Part shown: positions 1-9,270 of the stretch, piece by piece
Layout: each line of letters begins with the position of its first letter
How positions within the stretch are numbered: the first letter of the stretch is position 1
From: Daphnia carinata
Lineage: Eukaryota; Arthropoda; Branchiopoda; Diplostraca; Daphniidae
Length of the DNA stretch: 64,000 bases
Direction: 5' to 3'
Assembly: GCF_022539665.2 (NCBI RefSeq)
Contig: NC_081336.1
Coordinates: 4,976,221 to 5,040,220, forward strand
The notes under the pieces: generated by a model
What the model was told of the DNA's origin: nothing
The model's database searches: none
What the model saw: only the letters and a program-made list of their open reading frames with translations
Made by a program: the position numbers and the translations under genes

Positions 1-168
1 GGGTCCATTTTTCGGGATTTTTTTTTTAAATTGTGGAGCACAATTGAGGAGAACTTTACTCAACAAGTGTCGAAAACGTTGTGAAGTCCCTTTGAAATGT
101 CTCGCTGTTAAATACACGACGGTTGTTATGTGATCGTTTTGATTTTGTTTCGACGAAAATGTACTCTT
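1..168 (-). other. 3' untranslated stretch of Gypsy-1, downstream of pol
   Basis: This lies just after the pol stop codon of the minus-strand Gypsy-1 element. It holds no ORF and no match to the 726-bp 5' LTR seen at 7032-7757, so the 3' LTR must begin left of the window. Read on the minus strand it ends in an A-rich, purine-rich run near positions 8-32, which may lead into the polypurine tract. No env-like frame starts here. Confidence 0.6.
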
Positions 169-3100
169 CTAATTCCTATAACGCATTGGTAGTTTTCGAT
201 TTCTTTGCGGGCGTCCGGTAGCATGTTGGGGTGGCAGTATTTCTTGCTGACTGATGGCAGGCGCCACCTGTCGGGCGTCAGATTCAAGATTAATCACCGC
301 AGCTGCGTTGTTTCCGTGAATTGTTGTGGTGTTCTTTGTTTTATTGGACGCACCAACATGAGTTGACTCATTATCGTCTGAAGTATATATTCCTTGGGTT
401 TCGCTGACGATATGAGAATGTTTATTGTTTTGGGTGGCGGCCATTTGCAATTCCGCTGCCTCCAATTCCACAGTTTCCAATTCCACACTTTCCGCATCCA
501 TACTTTCAACATTTCTTTCCGTACCCACATTTACTGTTTCCAAAGGTTCCAATTCCATATTTTCCCATTCACTCGCGTTTCGCTCTATGTTTTCCATAGT
601 TTCGATTGTTTGGGTGGAAATCGATTTACGAAATCGATTCTCGAACTTCGAAGGCGTCTCGATAGGGGGACAATGTTCGTCTTTCCATAACATTGTTTCG
701 TACAGGGGTTTTAGGCGGTTAACATGAGTGCGTTGACAAATGTATGAATTATCAGCAATATCTACTGTATTATTGGAATATACTTTTACAATTCTATAAG
801 GACCTTTATATTTAGAGGTAAATTTCCTACTATCGCCTTCTTTGACTACTCTAATATCTAATAATACTCTATCTCCTACCACATATTGTTTTACATTTGC
901 TCTTTTATTATATTGTTCCCTCTGACGTTTTCTTGCTTTTTCGCTCTCCTCACGGACGCGTTGGAAACTATAACGTAAGCGATCAGCTAAATTACCTACG
1001 TAATCTGATGCAGAGATAAATGTTTTTGGGGAAGCGTCAAGGAATTCATTAATAGGTATATTAGGATCTCTACCGTGCAGTAAATAATATGGGGTTTCAC
1101 ATGTCGAAGAATGGACAGAACTACGGTAAGCAAATAAAACATCATCCAGCATATCTTCCCAATTCTCATGTTCTCCATCTTTTAATTCCTTTCTCAACAT
1201 TGTGGTCAATGTTCGATTAAATCTCTCAGTTTCGCCATTGCTAGCTGGATTGTAAGCAGTTGTTAACTTTTGATCAATTTTTAATTTCTTACAGAAGTAA
1301 CGGAATAATTTGGACGTGAAATTAGTTCCACGATCGGAAAGGATGGCTTTAGGCATACCATGTCTAACTATAATTGTTTTATATACACAATCTGCTGTCG
1401 TCTGCGCTGTTTGATCTTTTAACGCAATAGCCTCTACCCACCGGCTAAAATAATCGGTAATAACTAAAATATAATTATTTCCATTAGGTGAAGCCGGCGT
1501 AATAGGACCCAAAAAATCCATTCCAATGACCTGGAAAGGGGCCTTTGCTATTTCATGAGGATGCAACAATGCTTTATATGAAGAAGAAGTGTTGGCAATG
1601 CACACCTCACAAGCTTGACAGTATTCTTTAATTTCCTTTCTCATATTCGGCCAATAATAATGATTCTTTATTTTCAAATAGGTTTTATAAAAAGCTAAAT
1701 GCCCACCCATCGGTGCGTCATGTAGTTCTTTGAGCACTAGATGGCGTAACGATGCAGGCAAGACTAACTGATGGTTAGTTTCGTTTCTTTTGCTATCGGT
1801 AGATGGCAGCACGTGCCGGTAAAGTGTTCCATCAATAACTTCAAAATACTCAATTTCTTTCACCCAATCTGGTTTAGATTGAAGAAAAGCTTGATCAAGT
1901 TCTCCGTTATCCAAATAATTACGAATGGCTATGCAAAGCTCATCGTCCAACTGTTTTTCACAAATTAAGGTAATATTGCTCACTGTTTGGATACTAGCTA
2001 TTTTTAAGCGGGACAGGCAATCTGCGTTTTGGTGAACACGTCCTGGCCTATATTTCAATTCATAATTCGTTGCGGCCAATAGTATAGCCCATCTCCCTAA
2101 TCTACCATTATTATCTTTCTGTTCTTTAAGCCATTGCAAGGGACGGTGGTCACTAATAATTTCAAAGGGTTTATCTAATAGGTAATGCCTAAAATGCTTA
2201 ATGGCATCTACGACTGCTAAGGCTTCCTTTTCTGTCGTACTATAATTCGATTCTGCTTTTGTCAACTGTCTACTGGAATAGGCTATGGGATGTTCCTGGC
2301 CATTTTGAATTTGGGATAGCACTGCTCCAATACCGTAGTCGCAGGCATCGGTGAAAAGAATAAATTTTTCATTGAAATTGGGGTAAGCAAGAACTGGTGG
2401 CGTTACTAGAGAATTGCGCAATTTCTCGAAAGCAACTTGTTCCTCAGGTCCCCAATAAAAAGGCTTTCTGCTAAGATCTTTATGCGTTAATCGAGTTAAC
2501 GGTTTGGCAATTGATCCAAAATCTTTAATAAATCTTCTGTAATATCCAGCTAATCCGAGAAACGATCTGATTTCGTCGACTGAAGTCGGTGTTTTATAAT
2601 TGACTATTTTGTCAATTTTGCTCGGATCCGGTTTAATACCATCGGTCGATATTACGTGACCTAGATAATTTACTGAGCGTTTAATAAACTGGCATTTCTT
2701 GAGTTTCAATTTCAGATTAGCATCTCGTAATAATTCAAAAATTTCTCGAATATCACGTAAATGATCGTCGAAAGTGTCTGAAAAGATGATAACGTCATCC
2801 AAATAAACTAATGTTTTACGCCCCAAGACGTCTCTCAGTACGTAGTTCATTAGCCGTTGGAATGTGGCCGGTGCATTGCACAAACCAAATGCCATACGTT
2901 TAAATTCGTAAAGGTTGTTTTCTACCACAAACGCTGTTTTTTCAATAGCTGGATCGTCAATTTGAATTTGCCAATAGCCTGAAGCTAAATCAAGAGTTGT
3001 GAAAAATTTCTTCCCATATAATTTGTCTAATGTTTCGTCTATTCTAGGCATAGGGAATGAATCTTTTTTCGTAATGCTATTCAATTTTCTATAATCAACA

Positions 3101-4239
3101 CAAAATCTTTGTTCACCACCTTTCTTTTCTACTAAAACCACGGGTGAAGCCCATGGGGAATGCGAATATCGGATTACATCTGCATCAAGCATTTCTTGAA
3201 TTTTATCATCTAATAATTTCCTTTGGTTATTTGTTACTCTGTATGGGCGTTGTCGAATGGGGCCTCGTCCTTGTGTATCAATCGTATGTTTTATAAGGTT
3301 GGTGTTTCCTAATTCCGAATCTTTGGACGCAAACAAGTCGTGAAAGTCGAGTAATAATTTTGAAAGCGGTTCTTGAAATTCTGAATCTACTTCTGTGAGT
3401 AAAATTGGCTCAATTACTGGTTTAGGATTATCTTCTAATTTCGCTAACGAAATTTTTCCGATACAATGTTTAATTATTTCAATTACGCCTAATTTAGTGT
3501 TCCTATGAATTTTGATTTGATGTAGTGAATGATTCTCGACCAAAATTTTATAAGTTCCATCTTCCGATACATTTCCGATAAATTCTTCGATATAAATGCC
3601 TGCTGGCAAATCTTGTGCTGGGGTAAATATAAATGCTGTATTTCGTGGGACATACGGAAATGAATCTTTCATTTCCGCTGCAATTACTGTCGACGTCTGA
3701 CGAAATAGCGTCGTCTTTTTGACCGTAGTAACCGCCATGTCGGGTACCTCAGAGATGGCTGATCCCTGCTCATCCCTCGCTAGGTAAATGCTTCTGGCTT
3801 CTCCGTCAAGCCGAAATCCGTGCTTCTGGATTGCATCCCATCCAAGGATACAGTCCTCAGAAACACCATTAGTTACAATAAATTCTTGTTCAAAAACTGT
3901 TTCTCCGTATCGTACGGGTAAAATAACTCCTCCCAGCGTATGTAATTTCTTCTCCCCTACATCATATAAATCGAAATCAAGTTGACTGCAGATCACCTGA
4001 CCTCTAGGGGGTAACTTATTAAACATCCTCTCGTGGATAATACTTTTAGACGCGCCTGTATCAAATAATGCTTGTAACGGAATCTGGAATATTTTTAATG
4101 GAATTCTAGGGGTTGATTCATTCGTAATAGTGGTTAATTTTGCGACTTGTCGGGGTTTAATATGAGGCTCGTTACCAACTGACCCGAAGCTACAGTTGAT
4201 ATTTACTGGTTTCCCTGATGTTGAGGGGGCCCTGGAATA
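169..4239 (-). CDS. pol: Gypsy-1 pol polyprotein (protease, RT, RNase H, integrase)
   Basis: Ty3/Gypsy polyprotein that copies and inserts the element. The frame is open from 4239 to the stop at 169; the first Met is at 4026, but the protease DTGAS motif (4048-4062) lies upstream of it, so translation probably enters by -1 frameshifting from the nucleocapsid frame, whose stop is at 4203-4205 (overlap about 35 nt). Numbering from Met4026: the protease C-terminal ILGWD motif near residue 60; RT with YLDD at 408-411 (2794-2805); RNase H starting at D560 in FTDAC; an H2C2 zinc finger; integrase core D837, D898 and E934, the last two 35 residues apart as expected; then a GPY/F-like KGPYRIV motif. 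The last 150 residues are acidic, with repeated glutamate-rich segments, and end in an arginine-rich tail. No internal stop or frameshift and all catalytic residues are present, so this pol could be active. Confidence 0.95.
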   Translation of the reverse strand, partial: YSRAPSTSGKPVNINCSFGSVGNEPHIKPRQVAKLTTITNESTPRIPLKIFQIPLQALFDTGASKSIIHERMFNKLPPRGQVICSQLDFDLYDVGEKKLHTLGGVILPVRYGETVFEQEFIVTNGVSEDCILGWDAIQKHGFRLDGEARSIYLARDEQGSAISEVPDMAVTTVKKTTLFRQTSTVIAAEMKDSFPYVPRNTAFIFTPAQDLPAGIYIEEFIGNVSEDGTYKILVENHSLHQIKIHRNTKLGVIEIIKHCIGKISLAKLEDNPKPVIEPILLTEVDSEFQEPLSKLLLDFHDLFASKDSELGNTNLIKHTIDTQGRGPIRQRPYRVTNNQRKLLDDKIQEMLDADVIRYSHSPWASPVVLVEKKGGEQRFCVDYRKLNSITKKDSFPMPRIDETLDKLYGKKFFTTLDLASGYWQIQIDDPAIEKTAFVVENNLYEFKRMAFGLCNAPATFQRLMNYVLRDVLGRKTLVYLDDVIIFSDTFDDHLRDIREIFELLRDANLKLKLKKCQFIKRSVNYLGHVISTDGIKPDPSKIDKIVNYKTPTSVDEIRSFLGLAGYYRRFIKDFGSIAKPLTRLTHKDLSRKPFYWGPEEQVAFEKLRNSLVTPPVLAYPNFNEKFILFTDACDYGIGAVLSQIQNGQEHPIAYSSRQLTKAESNYSTTEKEALAVVDAIKHFRHYLLDKPFEIISDHRPLQWLKEQKDNNGRLGRWAILLAATNYELKYRPGRVHQNADCLSRLKIASIQTVSNITLICEKQLDDELCIAIRNYLDNGELDQAFLQSKPDWVKEIEYFEVIDGTLYRHVLPSTDSKRNETNHQLVLPASLRHLVLKELHDAPMGGHLAFYKTYLKIKNHYYWPNMRKEIKEYCQACEVCIANTSSSYKALLHPHEIAKAPFQVIGMDFLGPITPASPNGNNYILVITDYFSRWVEAIALKDQTAQTTADCVYKTIIVRHGMPKAILSDRGTNFTSKLFRYFCKKLKIDQKLTTAYNPASNGETERFNRTLTTMLRKELKDGEHENWEDMLDDVLFAYRSSVHSSTCETPYYLLHGRDPNIPINEFLDASPKTFISASDYVGNLADRLRYSFQRVREESEKARKRQREQYNKRANVKQYVVGDRVLLDIRVVKEGDSRKFTSKYKGPYRIVKVYSNNTVDIADNSYICQRTHVNRLKPLYETMLWKDEHCPPIETPSKFENRFRKSISTQTIETMENIERNASEWENMELEPLETVNVGTERNVESMDAESVELETVELEAAELQMAATQNNKHSHIVSETQGIYTSDDNESTHVGASNKTKNTTTIHGNNAAAVINLESDARQVAPAISQQEILPPQHATGRPQRNRKLPMRYRN

Positions 4240-4438
4240 TTAGGTCTTTGTGAATTCCTATATTTCGGACAATTATAAGACTTATGCCCAATTTCTCGGC
4301 AGGAGTAGCAGACTGGAGGCTGGGCTTGTTCCAGACTGTGACGCTGGAATTGACGACAGTTGAACTGAGTGTGACCGCGGTAACCACAAAATTTACAAGT
4401 TATTATCTGCTGATCAGACCTGTCACTATTATTATGGT
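4203..4438 (-). CDS. Gypsy-1 nucleocapsid segment, two zinc knuckles, in a third frame
   Basis: Two CX2CX4HX4C zinc knuckles are encoded at 4356-4397 (CKFCGYRGHTQFNC) and 4269-4310 (CYSCREIGHKSYNC). Such knuckles bind RNA during packaging and normally close Gag. Here they sit in the -1 frame relative to the long gag ORF, whose stop is at 4403-4405 just before the first knuckle. The frame ends at 4203-4205, overlapping the opened pol frame. Either a single-base indel near 4440-4460 (a C-rich stretch) broke gag, or gag is itself expressed by frameshifting. The knuckles themselves are clear; how they are expressed is inference. Confidence 0.85.
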
Positions 4439-6997
4439 TAGGTGGCCTTGAGAAAGGGGCGCAGCTTGCGTTTGTCTGTTTGGAAATCGAGGAGGTTGGT
4501 GTTGGTAAGGATTAAGATTATAATTGTTATTATTATAATTATCATTGGGGCGTTGCTGGGGAGGCCTCCAGTTCCTGCCTTGATCAGGGTTAATCGATTG
4601 AAATGAAACTTGTTTCCTATAAGGAGTTCCTGGTGTAGCAGAAGAATAATCTTTCCTATCTTGCTGGAGTTGTCTTACAGCCTGTGTGAGTTCGTGAATA
4701 ACCTCCTTGATCTCATCTTTATCCGACTTTGGATTATCCCCTTGCTTCTGGCTTTGGCGAATATTAGCAACGGCACTGCTTACAATTTCTTTCTGGTCAA
4801 GTAACATTTGCTTAAGTTCTTTTAATTCCGAATTTTTGTTGTTAAATGACTCGTCAATTGCCCTAACAAATTCATGCTTCTCGCGGTCTGTTTCTAGAGC
4901 TTCCAACCGAACAGCATAGACGCGTGTTGCTGCCACGAGTTCGTTATAATCTTTAAATTCCTTATATCTGACTTTAGCTTGTAATTTTGAATCTAATCCT
5001 TCGATAAATTTCTGCATGAGGATAACGGCGAAGGATTTTTCCATATACCCATCAGGATATGCCTTTTTAAAAATTTCCTGTAAACGATGAGCATAGTCAA
5101 CAATTTTTTCTCCAGGTTTACGTTTAGCTTTATTGAATTTCTTAATGTACACATCAACATTTTCGTCTCCGTGGAAGTGATCGAGCAAAGCTGTTTTAAT
5201 CGAACCATAGTCGTATGGATGATTTTTAATTAAGGTTTGTATGACAGAAAAAGCTTTATCTGTAAATTTTGCACGCATCATTTGAATAATTTTCCCTTCA
5301 GACCATCCTGCCCCATCAATTATACTCTCAAAAGATTCCAGCCAAGAGTCAAAACGAGCAATTGGACTTCCGGAAAAAGGAGGGAGAAGTTGTAGACGTG
5401 AAAAGGTATGCTGGTTGTTTTGCATATCATTCAAATCATTAACTGTAGCTGCCTTGATAGGGGAATAAGAGTAAGCCATATTGTCGGTAAAAAAAGTTAC
5501 AGGGGAGTTTGGAGCTCCGTGATGGTGAGTTTGCGTGATGCCTGGGATGCGGTTTGAAACCGACCGGGATTCGCTTACTTTGTTGTCGGTCAGTTGTATC
5601 GACGGTTTTTGAATCGTAGTCGTTCTGTCTGGCACTTGTCTGTCTGCTGTGATGATGTCGAACAAGTTGGGGTGATATCCGGCTCTTCCTGATTTTCCCG
5701 AATGGACGATAGCAACTGTTTCAATTGTTTGGCAGTCTGGGTGAGTACGTTTTTGATGATGGACGATAGGTGCTTGTGGCACGGTCGTGCCACTCTCCGG
5801 AAGTGGGTCAATCTGTTTTCGAGCAGTAGCAGTTCGGGTAACAGTGGTTCCGAGCTGGTGATTGATTGTAGCTTCCTTAAGAACGAGAGTAGGTTTAGTA
5901 TTGCCGTGAGAAGAGTCAGCTGGAACTCCAACATTGTTTTCTCCAGGTGGATCGAGAATTCGAATGTTTTCAGGATGAGAAACTCGTAATGCCTCTCCTC
6001 CTCGCTTGCTTGCGTTGTCGCCTTCGGCACAATGCCGAAGAGGGCCTTGTCCTTGGCTGGTACGAACGTCTGTAGTTCCTCTATGCTGTACGTTTGTCCT
6101 AACAGGAACGTCGTAAACTGCCTCGCATACGTCGTAAAGGACGTTGTCAACTCGGTCGCCTGTTGGTCCGCCTTCCGCGTTGTCCGCTTTATCCTCCCGC
6201 TGGCCCTCACTTCTTGAATCGCAGCTAGGTATCTCAGGAACACTGTTGGCGTCTCCACGTCTGTCAGCAAATGTGGTTTGCCCAAGGGGCGGCTCCTCAG
6301 CCCGAAGTCGTTCAGTAGTTGGGTCAGCTGGCTCCAAATTTTCGGGTCGTGTGACTGGAAGTCCAACACCCTCTCCTTCAGACACTTGAGTGCTAATATT
6401 AGGGATGGAATCGGATTCGACGGCGTCGGAAATACTTTGGATGGATTGCTCTGGATCTCGTGGTATAGGTGATGGAGACTCAGGTTGAGGTGATCGTCCA
6501 TTCACTGGGCTTTTCTTTTGAAAGAAGCTTAAAAGAGTACTTGAGAGGAGACTAGCCTTTGATTCGCTTTTCGTAGGTGATTTTGGAGGAGCAAGACGAG
6601 AAAAGAATTTAGCATAGACCGATCGTGGACGTTGAGTGGCTGCGGCGGTAGACTTAGCACGTGTACCAGTTTGTTTATGGGTGGGTTTAACGAACGGAGC
6701 GACTTCCTCATAAGCAGGATTCGACCGTAATTTACGTAACTGAGTATTATCTGTCTGCACTTTAGGTTTCAAAACAGGGGAAGCAGATTTCGTAACGACC
6801 TCAGTGTCTGCTTCTGACGCTTTACAGCCCTGAAACTTATCTAACGTGGACGAAGAACGACCTGGTAGTTTCTCAAAATCAATTAACTTAGCAACTGTTT
6901 CGTCGGTTATTTGAACCACTGGCGTTATGGGAACAAGAGGGGTGCTTACAGGTGTGCGAGGTATCTTATGGCCGCCATAAATAACATCATCAGTCAT
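4403..6997 (-). CDS. gag: Gypsy-1 Gag with a 506-residue N-terminal extension
   Basis: Structural polyprotein of the Gypsy-1 particle, 864 residues. The ATG at 6997 is the first one after the primer-binding site, 19 nt downstream of it, which supports this start. Residues 1-506 are rich in Pro, Ser, Thr and charged residues and look disordered. A second plausible start is Met507 (MAYSYSPIK, 5479). Residues about 530-660 hold the capsid-like Retrotrans_gag domain, recognisable from LPPFSGSP, FDSWLESFE, the helical repeats and KRKPGEKIVDYAHRLQEIF. A coiled-coil and Gln/Asn-rich linker follows. The zinc knuckles expected at the end lie in the -1 frame beyond the stop. The N-terminal extension is far longer than usual for a Gypsy gag and coincides with an overlapping frame (5590-6501). 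A diverged gag of the same family is at 50863-51800 on the plus strand. Confidence 0.88.
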   Translation of the reverse strand: MTDDVIYGGHKIPRTPVSTPLVPITPVVQITDETVAKLIDFEKLPGRSSSTLDKFQGCKASEADTEVVTKSASPVLKPKVQTDNTQLRKLRSNPAYEEVAPFVKPTHKQTGTRAKSTAAATQRPRSVYAKFFSRLAPPKSPTKSESKASLLSSTLLSFFQKKSPVNGRSPQPESPSPIPRDPEQSIQSISDAVESDSIPNISTQVSEGEGVGLPVTRPENLEPADPTTERLRAEEPPLGQTTFADRRGDANSVPEIPSCDSRSEGQREDKADNAEGGPTGDRVDNVLYDVCEAVYDVPVRTNVQHRGTTDVRTSQGQGPLRHCAEGDNASKRGGEALRVSHPENIRILDPPGENNVGVPADSSHGNTKPTLVLKEATINHQLGTTVTRTATARKQIDPLPESGTTVPQAPIVHHQKRTHPDCQTIETVAIVHSGKSGRAGYHPNLFDIITADRQVPDRTTTIQKPSIQLTDNKVSESRSVSNRIPGITQTHHHGAPNSPVTFFTDNMAYSYSPIKAATVNDLNDMQNNQHTFSRLQLLPPFSGSPIARFDSWLESFESIIDGAGWSEGKIIQMMRAKFTDKAFSVIQTLIKNHPYDYGSIKTALLDHFHGDENVDVYIKKFNKAKRKPGEKIVDYAHRLQEIFKKAYPDGYMEKSFAVILMQKFIEGLDSKLQAKVRYKEFKDYNELVAATRVYAVRLEALETDREKHEFVRAIDESFNNKNSELKELKQMLLDQKEIVSSAVANIRQSQKQGDNPKSDKDEIKEVIHELTQAVRQLQQDRKDYSSATPGTPYRKQVSFQSINPDQGRNWRPPQQRPNDNYNNNNYNLNPYQHQPPRFPNRQTQAAPLSQGHLTIIIVTGLISR
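5590..6501 (-). CDS. 303-codon open frame overlapping gag in +1 register; function unknown
   Basis: An uninterrupted 303-residue frame on the gag strand, shifted +1 and lying wholly inside gag (opposite residues about 166-469). Its ATG follows directly after a TGA in the same frame, so it cannot extend upstream. The product does not look like a chance shadow: it is rich in Leu, Phe, Ile and amphipathic helix patterns (around FLRYLAAIQEVRASG, KTFEFSIHLEKTMLEFQ and LLTAILNLLSFLRKLQ), whereas the gag frame over the same bases looks disordered. There is a basic GRIKRTTRK cluster near residue 104. No long membrane segment is obvious. I recognise no family. Expression would need leaky scanning, an internal start or frameshifting. 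It could also be an accidental ORF permitted by gag codon choice. Confidence 0.5.
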   Translation of the reverse strand: MDDHLNLSLHHLYHEIQSNPSKVFPTPSNPIPSLILALKCLKERVLDFQSHDPKIWSQLTQLLNDFGLRSRPLGKPHLLTDVETPTVFLRYLAAIQEVRASGRIKRTTRKADQQATELTTSFTTYARQFTTFLLGQTYSIEELQTFVPAKDKALFGIVPKATTQASEEERHYEFLILKTFEFSIHLEKTMLEFQLTLLTAILNLLSFLRKLQSITSSEPLLPELLLLENRLTHFRRVARPCHKHLSSIIKNVLTQTAKQLKQLLSSIRENQEEPDITPTCSTSSQQTDKCQTERLRFKNRRYN

Positions 6998-7016
6998 TGT
7001 GGTTGAGTTCGAGAAA

Positions 7017-7028
7017 CCGCTGCCACCA
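7017..7028 (-). other. Gypsy-1 primer-binding site (tRNA-Leu type)
   Basis: On the minus strand the bases TGGTGGCAGCGG lie three nt after the LTR end. They complement the 3' CCA end of a tRNA-Leu isoacceptor with an acceptor ending in CCGCTGCCA, by recall of eukaryotic tRNA-Leu sequences. The position between LTR and gag is as expected. Confidence 0.75.
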
Positions 7029-7031
7029 TAA

Positions 7032-7757
7032 TGTAAAGCATCTTCCCGTGTGGGAAGATGGACTTTACCGAAATTAAGACAATAAATGTAAATCGAACTC
7101 GAGGCGTTTTACCCACAATGACGTCTGTGTTTATTATAAGCTAGGACATAAGAAATAAAAAGATAAGAGAACAAAAGACGAGAAGAAACATTCAGAAAAC
7201 AAGTTAAAAGAGGGAACAATTAAACAGGGTCTTACCGTGAACTCACGAGTGAAAGAATGGAAGATAAAATGTCACAAGACGAGCTTGGAATTCAGCTTCC
7301 ACACAGACAGGGTTTGGAACGCAAGAATTGGCACAGAACGTCTGAGAAGACTCAAGACGAGAACGAGTTTTCTACTCAAAAGGTTTGGTTACTGAAACAT
7401 TAATTAAGGCACAATACTACTCAAATAAGCAAGGAAAAATGACTTAGGGCAACTACTCGGCACGGCTGCAACAACTTGTCTGATCTTCCTCAGATGCTGG
7501 GTTAACCACGGAACTTTGCATATTGCAAAGTGGCGTGATTGGGAGGAGCTTGTAGGCTTCACGCGGTTAACCAATCAAAAGGACGCGTTCAATATGGTGT
7601 GATATTGGTGACGTATCGTCTGCGTGAATCAGCTTGCAGGTGTTCATCTAGGTCAGCTGTACTGCGTATAGTGTTGCAATTGTCGTGCCCAGACTTGTAT
7701 TTACTACTGAAGCAAAAGCGAGAAAAGTTAAAGTAAGATATATTCGGCTTCGTTACA
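7032..7757 (-). mobile_element. Gypsy-1 5' LTR (726 bp)
   Basis: The LTR is bounded by TGTAA and TTACA, an exact inverted pair. The minus-strand copy begins TGTAACGAAGCC at 7757 and ends at 7032, three nt before the primer site. An AATAAA polyadenylation signal is at 7130-7135 (minus). A hairpin with a 9-bp inner stem (7039-7047/7052-7060) and a 6-bp outer stem (7033-7038/7063-7068) lies at its 3' end. The right boundary rests on termini alone because the partner LTR is outside the window. Confidence 0.75.
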
Positions 7758-8208
7758 CAATCATGCAAAATGTTTTATATTTTCAAACCTAAGTATGATG
7801 TCCTAATTTTTTAAAGAAAATTTATTATTTGAGACTAAAGTCCTATCATAACTCATGCTTGTTTTAAGCATTTCTTATGCTAATTAATATATATTTTCCT
7901 AACTCCCATTTTTCTAGCTTTCACTTATTTCAGTAGCTTAGTTTTTGTAAGCTAAAAGGCAAGCCTGCGAATTCACAGCTTACGCTAGTTTAATTTTAAG
8001 GCACTGCGGCCGCCCCACAAAACTCAAGCTAACCAAAACGTATCCCTGGCTTGATATCTGCAAGCTAGCTACGGGGAAGCTTGATGAAGCTAGGATTTGG
8101 GCATCGCCAAAACGCAAGCTTGCCGTTTCGTACGGGATGTTTCCCATGTATGTAACGCTAAGAAAATTTTAACAATTTCTCTGTTATAAACATGAATCTT
8201 TCTGAACT
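7758..8208. other. no gene seen
   Basis: AT-rich sequence between the Gypsy-1 LTR and a Copia fragment. I see no ORF of note, only scattered AAGCTT-containing short repeats around 7950-8130. Confidence 0.5.
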
Positions 8209-8347
8209 GTGTTCTCGACTGCTGCTTATCGTGATAGTGAGGTCTTACAATTTGACGTCAAAACAACGATTTTGTACTCCAAACTGGAAAAAGAATTGTA
8301 TTGGCATCAACTGAAAAGTTTCGTCGTTGCAGGAAGCGAAACGAAAG
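8209..8347 (+). pseudogene. Copia reverse transcriptase scrap
   Basis: A short in-frame stretch reads AAYRDSEVLQFDVKTTILYS and continues to KELYWHQ. It matches the Copia RT region that reads KDLEVIQIDAKTVFLNG in the Copia-B copy of this window (around 26650). Flanks carry no further RT motifs in frame, and downstream residues drift after about 45 codons. It is a dead fragment of a Ty1/Copia pol, plus strand. Confidence 0.65.
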
Positions 8348-9270
8348 CTTTCGACCTTAGTGTCCGAACACCGACCGTCTTCAGAGCTTTTAACATGGGC
8401 TCTTGTTGCGGCGGATGCCTTATGCGGACGATAGATGGGAGGTAAAGAAACGGCGCATGTAATATAAATTTATTGGATCGTTAATATAAGAACACAATCA
8501 ACAAGTATTTCATTACTTTTTAAAAAATTTCATCATCAATGGTTGTTGAATAGCATGCTAGTAACCAAAACATTCGAAGTAATCGAACACTGTGGTCGGC
8601 AATATGGCTGGTTATGATATGACCATGCAATTAAAATTATTTTCTTATGTAAGGAATATATTTCTAAGCACGATTATAAGTCTGTTCGATGACACGCGTG
8701 AAAGATTTCCCCTTATAAGTAATTTCAGTTATATCAATGCAGTTTATTAACTGGAATTATTTTTGTTGTTGATGAGCAAGCTCTTTCGTGGTCGGTTTTG
8801 CTGTTTCCGATAGATGCATGAGTTCTTTTATTGTTTATTTATTTCTATAGACTAAGGCAGGAAATTGACTACCTATAGTATTTTACCTTTTCCCTGCTAA
8901 TTTTCATTTCAAGTGCCTCTACACAATTTAGGAAACAACACGCTACCAGTTTCTAGTATACCAATCAGTAATGCAGTCATTCATATTCCTTTTATACCAG
9001 AAAATAGAGATAAGGATGACCTTACAGAAACAGATTGACAAAACTTTGAATGTTTCACTCAGTTATACTTCAGAACAGCCAAGATGAACCTTTAGGAAAA
9101 AATTTTAACGCCCTAGGAGAAACGGGCACATAAAACTGTATTTACAGTCTAAACATGATTTAGATTTGGCTATATATTACAATCAATACTTGCGGATTAG
9201 AATTAGAAGGAGGAACAAATGTACGCCTTTAATATGTATCAATAGCTGTCTCTTCAATGGGTCTATTCTA
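8348..9270. other. no gene seen
   Basis: AT-rich DNA with stops in all frames. The last 300 bases may be upstream pol sequence of the decayed Gypsy that follows, but no motif is clear. Confidence 0.4.

Noticed and set aside
169-530. Env-like gene after Gypsy-1 pol
   Set aside because: Only 168 bases remain after the stop and no frame there has a signal peptide or membrane segment.
394-727. Plus-strand ORFs of about 100 codons opposite the pol 3' end
   Set aside because: They mirror the glutamate-rich repeats of the intact pol on the other strand; composition is that of an antisense shadow.
8460-8760. tRNA or other small RNA genes in the AT-rich spacers
   Set aside because: I looked for A/B-box-like words and cloverleaf pairing and found none I could support by eye.
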